5,982 nt of DNA from assembly GCA_045105695.1 (NCBI GenBank), contig JBGCDT010000340.1, forward strand, positions 1 to 5,982, in the 5' to 3' direction. The notes under the pieces were generated by a model that made no database searches, was not told the DNA's origin, and saw nothing but the letters and a program-made list of their open reading frames with translations. This DNA is from CALGLS01 sp045105695. Lineage in GTDB: Bacteria; Bacteroidota; Bacteroidia; Chitinophagales; Saprospiraceae. Of the stretch, positions 1 to 5,275 are shown in pieces (the first letter of the stretch is position 1; each line of letters begins with the position of its first letter). The translations under genes and the position numbers were made by a program.

Positions 1-1
1 C

Positions 2-532
2 GATGAAGAATACAACAACCTCGTGCGCAGCGGAGAAATTTTCGTTCCCATGCTCTACAAGATGGCGATCTCCACCGCTAAAAATCAGCAGATCGCCTAC
101 ACCATTGGCAGAGACGATCTCATAGAAGCGGACAATAAAATCACCGGTAACGAACTGGTTTACAAACTGAAAGGAAAAGCAGAAGAGTTCATCCCCGAAC
201 AAAAAGTCATTGGCCCCAAAGTACTTCTAGGTGTAAATAACCAAGTGACAGAAGCAGGTTATTACTCGCTGTTTTTAAACGAAGGAGAGCAACTAGCGAA
301 CTACGCTTTCAACTTCGACCGCAAAGAATCAGACCTTGCTTATTTTAATGAAGGAGACCTGACGGAACTGAGTAATAATCGAATCAATGTGATTGAAGCG
401 AATGATTCCGCGGACTTGACGCCACTGATTGGAGAGCGGAGTAGGGGCGTGGTTTTGTGGCGTTGGTTTTTGATAGCAGCATTGTGCTTTTTGGTTTTGG
501 AAGTTTTGTTGTTGCGGTTTTGGAAGGTGTAA
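2..532 (+). CDS. BatA-domain/VWA-like membrane protein, C-terminal part (5' truncated)
   Basis: The reading frame is open from the first complete codon (DEEYNN...) to the TAA at 530-532, so the true start lies upstream of the window and the GTG at 23 is only an internal valine. The 176 visible residues match the C-terminal part of large Bacteroidota BatA-domain proteins. They show the end of the VWA-like fold (IFVPMLYKMAIS), a beta-rich segment with FIPEQ, then EAGYYSLFLN and the conserved AFNFDRKESDLAYF stretch. A final transmembrane helix of about 20 residues follows (LWRWFLIAALCFLVLEVLLL), ending in RFWKV. In this family the N-terminal BatA region is also membrane-anchored and the middle lies in the periplasm; the exact role is unknown, and links to envelope stress or aerotolerance come only from the Bat name. 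Leucine codons shift strongly to TTG and the strand becomes G/T-rich over the last ~100 bases. The family call is from recognition, not a search. Confidence 0.82.
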   Translation, partial: DEEYNNLVRSGEIFVPMLYKMAISTAKNQQIAYTIGRDDLIEADNKITGNELVYKLKGKAEEFIPEQKVIGPKVLLGVNNQVTEAGYYSLFLNEGEQLANYAFNFDRKESDLAYFNEGDLTELSNNRINVIEANDSADLTPLIGERSRGVVLWRWFLIAALCFLVLEVLLLRFWKV

Positions 533-535
533 TCT

Positions 536-1444
536 TTAATTGCTTTCTTTCTGCTTTGGAGAAAAACTCAATCCTACGCTAAAGAAAGCACCATCTTCTG
601 AGTTGTATTCAAATGGGTCATTAATCACATTGCTTTCAAATTTAAAAGCTCGGTTGGTACTGTAACCGCCAAATAATTCCAACGAGACCACCTGGTAAAT
701 TTTGACCTTAGCCAATAGTCCGAGATTAGTTCGGCTGTAAATCAATCCGTCGATAGTAGCTGGATCAGCTGCTCTGAATTGATTTAGACTTACTCCAAAG
801 TTACCTCCGTTCATAGCTGCTTTTGCACCTAGTTCTATTTTCTTTTTTTCTCCGAGGCCTCGTAAATAACTGATGCGGGAAGGAATTAATACATTCAAAT
901 TATTTTTCTGATTTTTAAATTGAAATTTAATCACTGGAAGCCAAAGCGGTTCTCCGGTCTGAGTCGTATAAGCTATTCCACCTCCTGCGGTAATATGTGC
1001 TCCGAATTTTCGAGTGGCCATCGTCGTACCTAATAAAAAGAAATCATCATTGTCAATAACCGCTTCAAAATCAGAAGCCAAGGTTGGTTTTAGTCGGAAT
1101 AACAAAGTCCAATTATTACTTAGTTTATGTATCAAAGTTAATGCATAGGAAAGGCTGTGTAGGTTTTTATTGATTTTATCTTCTTCGAAAAAAGGAGAGT
1201 CATATAAGGTGGAGCGGACCTGCATGTAATCCACTCCATTAAGTAATATCGTTTTTCCATTTTTTAATTTAAATGGAATGTTTAAAAAAGCACTGAATTC
1301 ATGAAAGCCCACTTCTTCATCGTTATCGCCTTCCGTTGTTTTTGCTTTTGCATAAGTGGTCTGTTCTATTCCCACTAGTTTCAACTGTCCAAAAATTTGT
1401 GTACTAAAAAAGCATAAGCAGAGTAATAAGATTATATTTTTCAT
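536..1444 (-). CDS. DUF6268-like outer-membrane beta-barrel protein
   Basis: This is a complete 302-aa protein. Residues 1-20 (MKNIILLLCL...FGQ) form a Sec signal peptide with cleavage likely near G19/Q20 and no convincing lipobox. The rest is alternating amphipathic beta strands with many aromatic residues, typical of an outer-membrane barrel. Segments LHSLSYALTLIHKLSNNW (95-112), FRLKPTLASDFE (116-127), DDFFLLGTTMATRKFG (133-148), GGGIAYTTQTGEPLWLP (154-170) and NVLIPSRISYLRGLGEKKKIELG (184-206) resemble the DUF6268 family of Bacteroidota, whose function is unknown. The last strand (GAFFSVGLSFSP, 285-296) ends close to the C-terminus, as expected for a BAM substrate. The ATG at 1444-1442 is chosen because it gives the signal peptide directly. 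The gene converges on the BatA-like gene with only 3 bp between stop codons and shares its upstream region with the LuxR-type gene. Transport or a structural role is possible, but nothing in the sequence shows a substrate. Confidence 0.78.
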   Translation of the reverse strand: MKNIILLLCLCFFSTQIFGQLKLVGIEQTTYAKAKTTEGDNDEEVGFHEFSAFLNIPFKLKNGKTILLNGVDYMQVRSTLYDSPFFEEDKINKNLHSLSYALTLIHKLSNNWTLLFRLKPTLASDFEAVIDNDDFFLLGTTMATRKFGAHITAGGGIAYTTQTGEPLWLPVIKFQFKNQKNNLNVLIPSRISYLRGLGEKKKIELGAKAAMNGGNFGVSLNQFRAADPATIDGLIYSRTNLGLLAKVKIYQVVSLELFGGYSTNRAFKFESNVINDPFEYNSEDGAFFSVGLSFSPKQKESN

Positions 1445-1473
1445 TTTGCTTGGTCTTGGTTAATAGTTGATTT

Positions 1474-1511
1474 GTAATACATTTTTTTAAAAATGCTGCG
1501 ACATGTATTAC
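1474..1511. repeat. 9-bp inverted repeat upstream of barrel gene (operator-like)
   Basis: GTAATACAT (1474-1482) and ATGTATTAC (1503-1511) are perfect reverse complements separated by 20 bases. They lie 30-67 bases upstream of the minus-strand barrel start. A further ATGTATTA at 1584-1591 repeats the right arm in direct orientation. The spacer begins with a T7/A5 run that can itself fold (CATTTTT/AAAAATG, 1480-1495). The half-sites are almost two helical turns apart, which would suit a dimeric regulator, but an RNA hairpin in the barrel leader is equally possible. Confidence 0.45.
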
Positions 1512-1536
1512 TGGATTAATATATGTTTTTATTTGG

Positions 1537-1544
1537 CAAAAATA
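1537..1544 (-). promoter_or_regulatory. Candidate Bacteroidota -7 box for barrel gene
   Basis: On the minus strand this reads TATTTTTG, a full match to the Bacteroidota -7 consensus TAnnTTTG. It would give a leader of roughly 85-90 nt for the barrel gene, with the 9-bp inverted repeat inside that leader. I find no TTTG at the expected -33 spacing, so the assignment is weak. Confidence 0.25.
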
Positions 1545-1724
1545 GAATAGTGGAAATAGATTACAGTAGGGGCTGGGGAGGTAATGTATTAGGGCCTTGA
1601 GCCCATATCCTATCAAAGACTGATTCAGAAAACAGCATTTTGTAAAACAAATTTTGTCCGAAAAGAAGATAGAATGAGAAACGCAATAGCGTCAACTACG
1701 ACACAGAAGAGAATGTCCTATAAA

Positions 1725-1733
1725 AATGCGTAT
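1725..1733 (+). repeat. AATGCGTAT repeat, copy 1
   Basis: First of three exact AATGCGTAT copies around the LuxR-type gene. It lies 95 bases upstream of the start codon, within TAAAAATGCGTATTAA, and immediately precedes the candidate promoter. Confidence 0.5.
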
Positions 1734-1742
1734 TAAACTATC

Positions 1743-1769
1743 TTGACATTGTATATTACACTTCTTTTG
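1743..1769 (+). promoter_or_regulatory. Possible promoter of LuxR-type gene
   Basis: TTG at 1743-1745 (within CTTGACA) is followed 16 bases later by TTCTTTTG (1762-1769), a one-mismatch version of the Bacteroidota -7 box TAnnTTTG. The spacing is slightly short. If used, transcription would start near 1775, inside the second AATGCGTAT copy, giving a leader of about 50 nt. This is a pattern match only. Confidence 0.28.
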
Positions 1770-1771
1770 AG

Positions 1772-1780
1772 AATGCGTAT
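1772..1780 (+). repeat. AATGCGTAT repeat, copy 2
   Basis: Second exact AATGCGTAT copy, 47 bp after the first and 48 bases before the LuxR-type start codon. It is fused to CTTTTGAGAA (1764-1773), which recurs near copy 3. It would overlap the predicted transcription start, a position suited to repression. Confidence 0.5.
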
Positions 1781-1827
1781 ATCCATTCAGGATTATCGTT
1801 CACCCCCCATTTAGATTAATCAACCAA

Positions 1828-2601
1828 ATGAAAGTTCAAGAAATCAAGAAAGTGTGGTACAACATAAACCACCATATTGCTAAAGACAGCATAAGTCACG
1901 ATGTCGAAAACGTAAATAATACGATAGCTAGTTTGCTTTGCCCCGGCCCTTACTATTATTACATTTTTGATTTCAGTATAATGCAGTTTGTTCTTTTGAG
2001 TGCCACCTATACGGATATTATAGGAGTAAGTACAGAAGCGCTCACCATTACAGATTATCTGGAAAGAGTACACCCTGATGATTTGGCTTTCTTTAAAAAA
2101 TGTGAAGAGATTGCTTCTCACTTTCTCTTTGAATTTTTAGAACCAGCTGAAATTCCTCATTACAAAGTAAGTTACCCTGTCCGTTTTCAGACTGCTGATG
2201 AAACCTACAAACTTTTTCTACATCAAGCTATAGGTATTTCTTTTGACGAAGAAGGCAAAATGTCTAGGGTCTATGCTGTCGATTCAGACATCTCTCATAT
2301 CGCAACGAATAATAGAAAACGACTGTCTCTCATCGGAATCAATGGCAGACCATCTTATACGAATATCGATGTCTTTAAAGATGATGCTACAGACTACGAA
2401 CGAAAAATCAGTAAGCTCTCCACCCGAGAGGTAGAGATACTTCAGCTCCTCTCGGAAGGCTCAAAATCTAAAGACATCGCTATCCGATTCTCTATTTCTG
2501 AACTTACCGTTAAGAAGCACAGAGAGAATTTACTTAGAAAAACAAAGGCAAAAAATGTTGCTAACCTGATCGCCATTGCCATCAGAGAAGGTCTGATTTA
2601 G
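1828..2601 (+). CDS. PAS-like / LuxR-type HTH transcriptional regulator
   Basis: This 257-aa cytoplasmic protein has no signal peptide or membrane segment. Residues ~40-158 look like a diverged PAS sensory fold: YYYYIFDFSIMQFVLLS (42-58), the HPDDLAFF element (82-89) typical of PAS_3-like domains, a YPVRFQTADETYKLFLHQAIGISFDEEGK strand pair (116-143) and the closing AVDSDISHI (150-158). After a linker, residues 194-257 form a clear LuxR-family helix-turn-helix: KLSTREVEILQLLSEG, SKDIAIRFSIS, then the recognition helix ELTVKKHRENLLRK and NLIAIAIREGLI. There is no receiver domain with a phosphorylatable aspartate, so it is a one-component regulator rather than a canonical response regulator; the ligand is unknown. 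The ATG at 1828 follows an A-rich stretch (CAACCAA) with no Shine-Dalgarno. The gene is transcribed alone or with the deacetylase downstream, a likely target by proximity. The HTH call is very secure, the PAS call less so. Confidence 0.88.
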   Translation: MKVQEIKKVWYNINHHIAKDSISHDVENVNNTIASLLCPGPYYYYIFDFSIMQFVLLSATYTDIIGVSTEALTITDYLERVHPDDLAFFKKCEEIASHFLFEFLEPAEIPHYKVSYPVRFQTADETYKLFLHQAIGISFDEEGKMSRVYAVDSDISHIATNNRKRLSLIGINGRPSYTNIDVFKDDATDYERKISKLSTREVEILQLLSEGSKSKDIAIRFSISELTVKKHRENLLRKTKAKNVANLIAIAIREGLI

Positions 2602-2626
2602 AACAACCTTTTGAGAAATAGGCCAT

Positions 2627-2635
2627 AATGCGTAT
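2627..2635 (+). repeat. AATGCGTAT repeat, copy 3
   Basis: Third exact copy, 25 bases past the LuxR-type stop codon and in the same orientation as copies 1 and 2. It runs into the AT-only palindrome TATAAAATTTTATA (2633-2646). CTTTTGAGAA, contiguous with copy 2, lies 9 bases before this copy. Confidence 0.5.
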
Positions 2636-2657
2636 AAAATTTTATAGAGTAGCTTTT

Positions 2658-2665
2658 TACTTTTG
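2658..2665 (+). promoter_or_regulatory. Candidate -7 box upstream of deacetylase gene
   Basis: TACTTTTG matches the Bacteroidota -7 consensus TAnnTTTG exactly. It would start a transcript near 2672 with a leader of about 190 nt carrying the alternative hairpins and the 22-nt palindrome. No TTTG is present at a suitable -33 distance, and the box overlaps the left arm of the possible terminator, so the two readings compete. Confidence 0.22.
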
Positions 2666-2695
2666 TATATGTAATTCAGTTTTGAATACAAAAGT
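2659..2695 (+). terminator. Possible AT-rich terminator hairpin after LuxR-type gene
   Basis: ACTTTTGTAT (2659-2668) and ATACAAAAGT (2686-2695) are perfect 10-bp complements around a 17-nt loop, followed by TTATTTG. The hairpin lies 58 bases past the stop codon. Low stem GC and a short U run make it a weak intrinsic terminator; it may instead be an operator. Confidence 0.35.
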
Positions 2696-2831
2696 TTATT
2701 TGAAAATCCACTATTCAAAGGTTGACATAAGTTTAGAACAGATTAGACTGCTTCATTAAGCACTTCATTTCACACTGCTTAAATCCTACAGCAATAATAT
2801 CATTCTCACAATGGTATATCTATTGCACCCC

Positions 2832-2853
2832 TGAGATTAAACCTTTAATCTCA
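2832..2853. promoter_or_regulatory. Perfect 22-nt palindrome at the deacetylase start (operator or leader hairpin)
   Basis: Arms TGAGATTAAA (2832-2841) and TTTAATCTCA (2844-2853) are exact reverse complements separated by CC. The element ends 10 bases before the ATG at 2864 and directly follows CACCCC. As DNA it is a textbook dimeric binding site; as RNA its 10-bp stem would sit where a ribosome must load. The symmetry is seen directly and the function is inferred. Confidence 0.6.
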
Positions 2854-2863
2854 AAAATATCAA

Positions 2864-4954
2864 ATGAAATCCTACATTATCACCAGTCTGTTTGTACTCC
2901 TTGTGTCAACCTTTCTTTACAGCCAAGTCCCCAAACAGGCCATCGCCATCCTAGATCTCTCCGCCAGAAACGCTGAAACCAATGACGCCCGAATGTTCTC
3001 CATTGAACACATCTGTAAAGTAGCAGGCATCCCATTTATCATGACTACCGATTTAGCAGAAGCAGAAGAATATGCTATGATCTTTTGCAGTTCTGCTATC
3101 AAAGAAAGTACGCTGACAGAAGGAGAGGAGACGCAATTATATACTTTCGTAGAAAACGGAGGACTATTGTTAGCCCCTAGAGTGGAGGAAGAAAATCTGT
3201 ACGAACTCTTTGGCGTAGAGGGCTTTGAAAGTGACTTTAGCCGCTACACTTTTACCTGGGATAAAACCGACCCTTACAACGAGCCACCTTTACGATGGAT
3301 AAATGAACCAGAGGAAATAACCGTTTCGCTAGGACGAGATACTTATGAGTCTATTTATAAAACCTTGGGTTACAATCCGACCACCGCTACTTCACTTGCG
3401 CATTTCACAGATGGAACTTCGGCAGTGACTTCAAATACATATGGTCAAGGACGTGCCGTTGCCATCGGACTTTCCTTGAAAGAGGTCGTTTTGCGAAATC
3501 AAATCAACAGAGATTATGAAGCCCAACGAATTTCTTCCAATGGCTTCGAACCGACCCTGGATGCTTTTATTCTTTTTGTCAGAGCTTTATTTGTTGCGCA
3601 TCAGCCGCATGCCGTTTGGAAACACACCAGCCCTGGGAATACAACTGCTACCGTGATGATCACTCACGACATTGACAGTAGAACAGCGATGGATACTTTG
3701 CGAGGTTTTGTAGATTATGAAAAAGCCAAAAACATAGTTGCGACTTACAATATTACCTGTCGATATTTTGATGATGAACTGATGTCTGATTTCTATATAG
3801 ATCAGCAAGAGACGATGGACTACATCAAAAATAATGGACAAGCCTTCGGTTCTCATTCCGTCGGACACTTCTTTGATTTTGCAGATGAAGATATTTTTCC
3901 AATTGGAGAGCCTGGAAATACAAGGGATAATTACAATCCTCATAATGATGGCGACTTCACTCTAGGAGGTACCATATATGGTGAGACAGAGGTTTCCAAA
4001 GATGTCATCTTGGAAGACATAGGTGTAACCGTAAATACTTTCAGATCAGGCCATTTAGCTTACCCAAAATACTTAGTCAATGTACTAGAAGAACTGGATT
4101 ACGAATACAACAGTAGTTTTTCAGCGGCTGATGTATTGACCAATTTTCCTTACCAAAATAAAATGGGCAGAAGTTTCAGTGGCGAGCGTTCTAGCGTTTA
4201 TGAATTACCCGTTACGATTTCAGATGTCTTCCATGCGAATCCAATTTCTAGTAATAATTATTTGAATAAATCAGATATCTGGTTGGACGTTGTCACTAAA
4301 AACAGCGCGAACGGAGCACCCTCTGTTTTATTGATTCATCCGAATCGAAATTACAAACTGGATGGTATGAAATACTTTGTGGAAAATCTGCCCGATGATA
4401 TTTACTATGAAGAGATGAGTAAATTTGGCGATTACTGGAAAGCCAGAGAGCAACTTGATTTCGCTACTGAAAAAGTAAATAATGTACTGACGATCACTTT
4501 GCCTGAAGATGTAGATCTGGAAGACAACGTCAGTTTCATTGTCAGCAATGGTCAGAACCTAGATGCAGTCGTGGTGAAAAATGCGCAGCAGAATGTCGTT
4601 CCTTTTCACATGGATAATTGGAATGATACCGATCTAATTGTTTACTATGCGAATGCTATTACGAGCGGTACTAATAATCCGACAGCTTCTTTTGCTAAGT
4701 TGAGTGCCTATCCAAATCCTGCGAGTAAGGTTCTGAATATTGCTATTGAATTAGAAAAGGCTGGCGATCTTCAGTTGGATTTATTGAATGCAGAGGGGAG
4801 TAAAGTTGTATCGCTTTTGCAAAAGAGGATGGGAGCGGGGACGCATCAGTTTGTGAAAAATCTGGAGGAGGTTGGACTGGCGCCTGGGATTTATTTTTTG
4901 GCGGGTCGGAGTTCTGGGGGGGGAATGTTCAAACAGAAAATTTTGCTTTTGTAA
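2864..4954 (+). CDS. Secreted polysaccharide deacetylase-like protein with T9SS sorting domain
   Basis: The 696-aa product starts with a Sec signal peptide (MKSYIITSLFVLLVSTFLYS, cleavage near S20/Q21). Residues ~25-245 resemble a class I glutamine-amidotransferase-like/ThuA-like fold (MIFCSSAIKESTLTEGEETQ, FVENGGLLLAP, TYGQGRAVAIGLSL) without an evident catalytic triad. Residues ~260-500 look like a NodB/CE4 deacetylase: VMITHDIDS carries D269 and D271 in place of TFDDG, GSHSVGH gives metal-ligand histidines H331 and H335, FRSGH has R394, and LLIHPN supplies H492. Such enzymes remove N- or O-acetyl groups from glycans using a divalent metal. Residues ~530-600 form a beta-rich domain. Residues ~612-696 (LSAYPNPASKVLNIAI...APGIYFLA...KQKILLL) are a type A T9SS sorting domain, so the protein should cross the outer membrane and be released or anchored on the surface. 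The start is fixed by the signal peptide. A G8 run lies within the tail (4916-4923). The glycan substrate is unknown. Confidence 0.85.
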   Translation: MKSYIITSLFVLLVSTFLYSQVPKQAIAILDLSARNAETNDARMFSIEHICKVAGIPFIMTTDLAEAEEYAMIFCSSAIKESTLTEGEETQLYTFVENGGLLLAPRVEEENLYELFGVEGFESDFSRYTFTWDKTDPYNEPPLRWINEPEEITVSLGRDTYESIYKTLGYNPTTATSLAHFTDGTSAVTSNTYGQGRAVAIGLSLKEVVLRNQINRDYEAQRISSNGFEPTLDAFILFVRALFVAHQPHAVWKHTSPGNTTATVMITHDIDSRTAMDTLRGFVDYEKAKNIVATYNITCRYFDDELMSDFYIDQQETMDYIKNNGQAFGSHSVGHFFDFADEDIFPIGEPGNTRDNYNPHNDGDFTLGGTIYGETEVSKDVILEDIGVTVNTFRSGHLAYPKYLVNVLEELDYEYNSSFSAADVLTNFPYQNKMGRSFSGERSSVYELPVTISDVFHANPISSNNYLNKSDIWLDVVTKNSANGAPSVLLIHPNRNYKLDGMKYFVENLPDDIYYEEMSKFGDYWKAREQLDFATEKVNNVLTITLPEDVDLEDNVSFIVSNGQNLDAVVVKNAQQNVVPFHMDNWNDTDLIVYYANAITSGTNNPTASFAKLSAYPNPASKVLNIAIELEKAGDLQLDLLNAEGSKVVSLLQKRMGAGTHQFVKNLEEVGLAPGIYFLAGRSSGGGMFKQKILLL
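4916..4923 (+). repeat. G8 homopolymer inside the T9SS tail
   Basis: Eight consecutive G residues encode part of SGGGM, ten codons before the deacetylase stop. One extra G would read through to a TGA at 5026-5028, and one fewer would end at a TGA at 4992-4994. Either change replaces the terminal KQKILLL that closes the sorting domain. Confidence 0.6.
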
Positions 4955-5000
4955 CAGCGTACTTTTTAAGATTAAAACATCGACGGTTAATTGAAAAAAT

Positions 5001-5045
5001 AAAGCAGCTCTTAGTTCTTAATAAATGAACTAAGAGCTGCTTTTT
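5001..5045 (+). terminator. Strong intrinsic terminator after the deacetylase gene
   Basis: AAAGCAGCTCTTAGTTC (5001-5017) and GAACTAAGAGCTGCTTT (5027-5043) form a perfect 17-bp stem with a 9-nt loop, and T5 at 5041-5045 gives the U tract. It begins 46 bases past the stop codon. A-rich sequence upstream (4994-5003) supplies a U tract on the other strand, so it could terminate in both directions. It separates the deacetylase transcript from the last gene. Confidence 0.95.
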
Positions 5046-5252
5046 ATTGGGATAGCCTTTATGGGCATATAATGCACCTTCGTGAAGTGATCAATTTATT
5101 TAGTTGTAATTAATCTTAATCTAATTTTTTCGTATTCGTGTAGGGTGTACGCTTAGCTGTTTTTTAATCTTGAAGTTATTAAATAAGGGTTTTTATTTGC
5201 TGGAGCATACCAACTAATGGGTATATTTAAAATTATGAAAAATAGTAACGCA

Positions 5253-5275
5253 TTTTTTTTTTTTTTTTTTTTTTT
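5253..5275. repeat. 23-nt poly-T tract
   Basis: Twenty-three consecutive T residues lie 265 bases before the start codon of the last gene. Homopolymers this long are rare in bacterial chromosomes because they slip in replication, and the counted length may also be a sequencing or assembly artefact. The tract could bend or stiffen the DNA, or vary promoter activity by length. Confidence 0.85.

Larger units (their letters stand above)
1445..1827. other. Divergent intergenic region between barrel gene and LuxR-type gene
   Basis: These 383 bases lie between divergently transcribed genes and must hold the promoters of both. They contain a 9-bp inverted repeat (1474-1511), a candidate minus-strand -7 box (1537-1544), ACAAA/TTTGT alternating palindromes near 1640-1656, two AATGCGTAT copies, and a C6 run (1803-1808) followed by the palindrome GATTAATC (1814-1821) just before the LuxR-type start. 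The only long open frame, on the minus strand at 1404-1616, overlaps the barrel signal peptide out of frame and resembles no protein I know, so I see no gene here. Confidence 0.7.
2602..2863. other. Intergenic region between LuxR-type and deacetylase genes
   Basis: These 262 bases hold no convincing gene. In order they contain CTTTTGAGAA (2608-2617), the third AATGCGTAT, the 14-bp palindrome TATAAAATTTTATA (2633-2646), a 10-bp inverted repeat that may end the regulator transcript (2659-2695), alternative TGCTT/AAGCA hairpins (2749-2782), and the 22-nt palindrome next to the deacetylase start. This density of symmetry suggests that the deacetylase has its own control region. Confidence 0.65.

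Noticed and set aside
23..25. GTG as a start codon of the first gene
   Set aside because: The frame is open upstream to the window edge and the product is clearly the C-terminal part of a longer protein.
1404..1616. 70-codon minus-strand open frame overlapping the start of the barrel gene
   Set aside because: It overlaps the barrel signal peptide out of frame, has no recognisable domain and spans the expected promoter; it looks like chance.
1681..1692. ACGCAATAGCGT hairpin upstream of the LuxR-type gene
   Set aside because: The stem is only 4 bp and is not associated with a promoter or terminator signal.
1743..1771. Sigma70-type promoter from TTGACA at 1743-1748
   Set aside because: No TATAAT-like box lies about 17 bases downstream, and the Bacteroidota housekeeping sigma factor uses a different consensus.
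1816..2121. 101-codon minus-strand open frame inside the LuxR-type gene
   Set aside because: It lies opposite a well-supported coding region and its composition resembles no known protein.
2530..2718. 62-codon minus-strand open frame across the end of the LuxR-type gene
   Set aside because: It overlaps the HTH coding region and an AT-rich hairpin; no features of a real protein.
3587..3943. 118-codon minus-strand open frame inside the deacetylase
   Set aside because: It is antisense to the catalytic core motifs of the CE4 domain, which are clearly the coded product.
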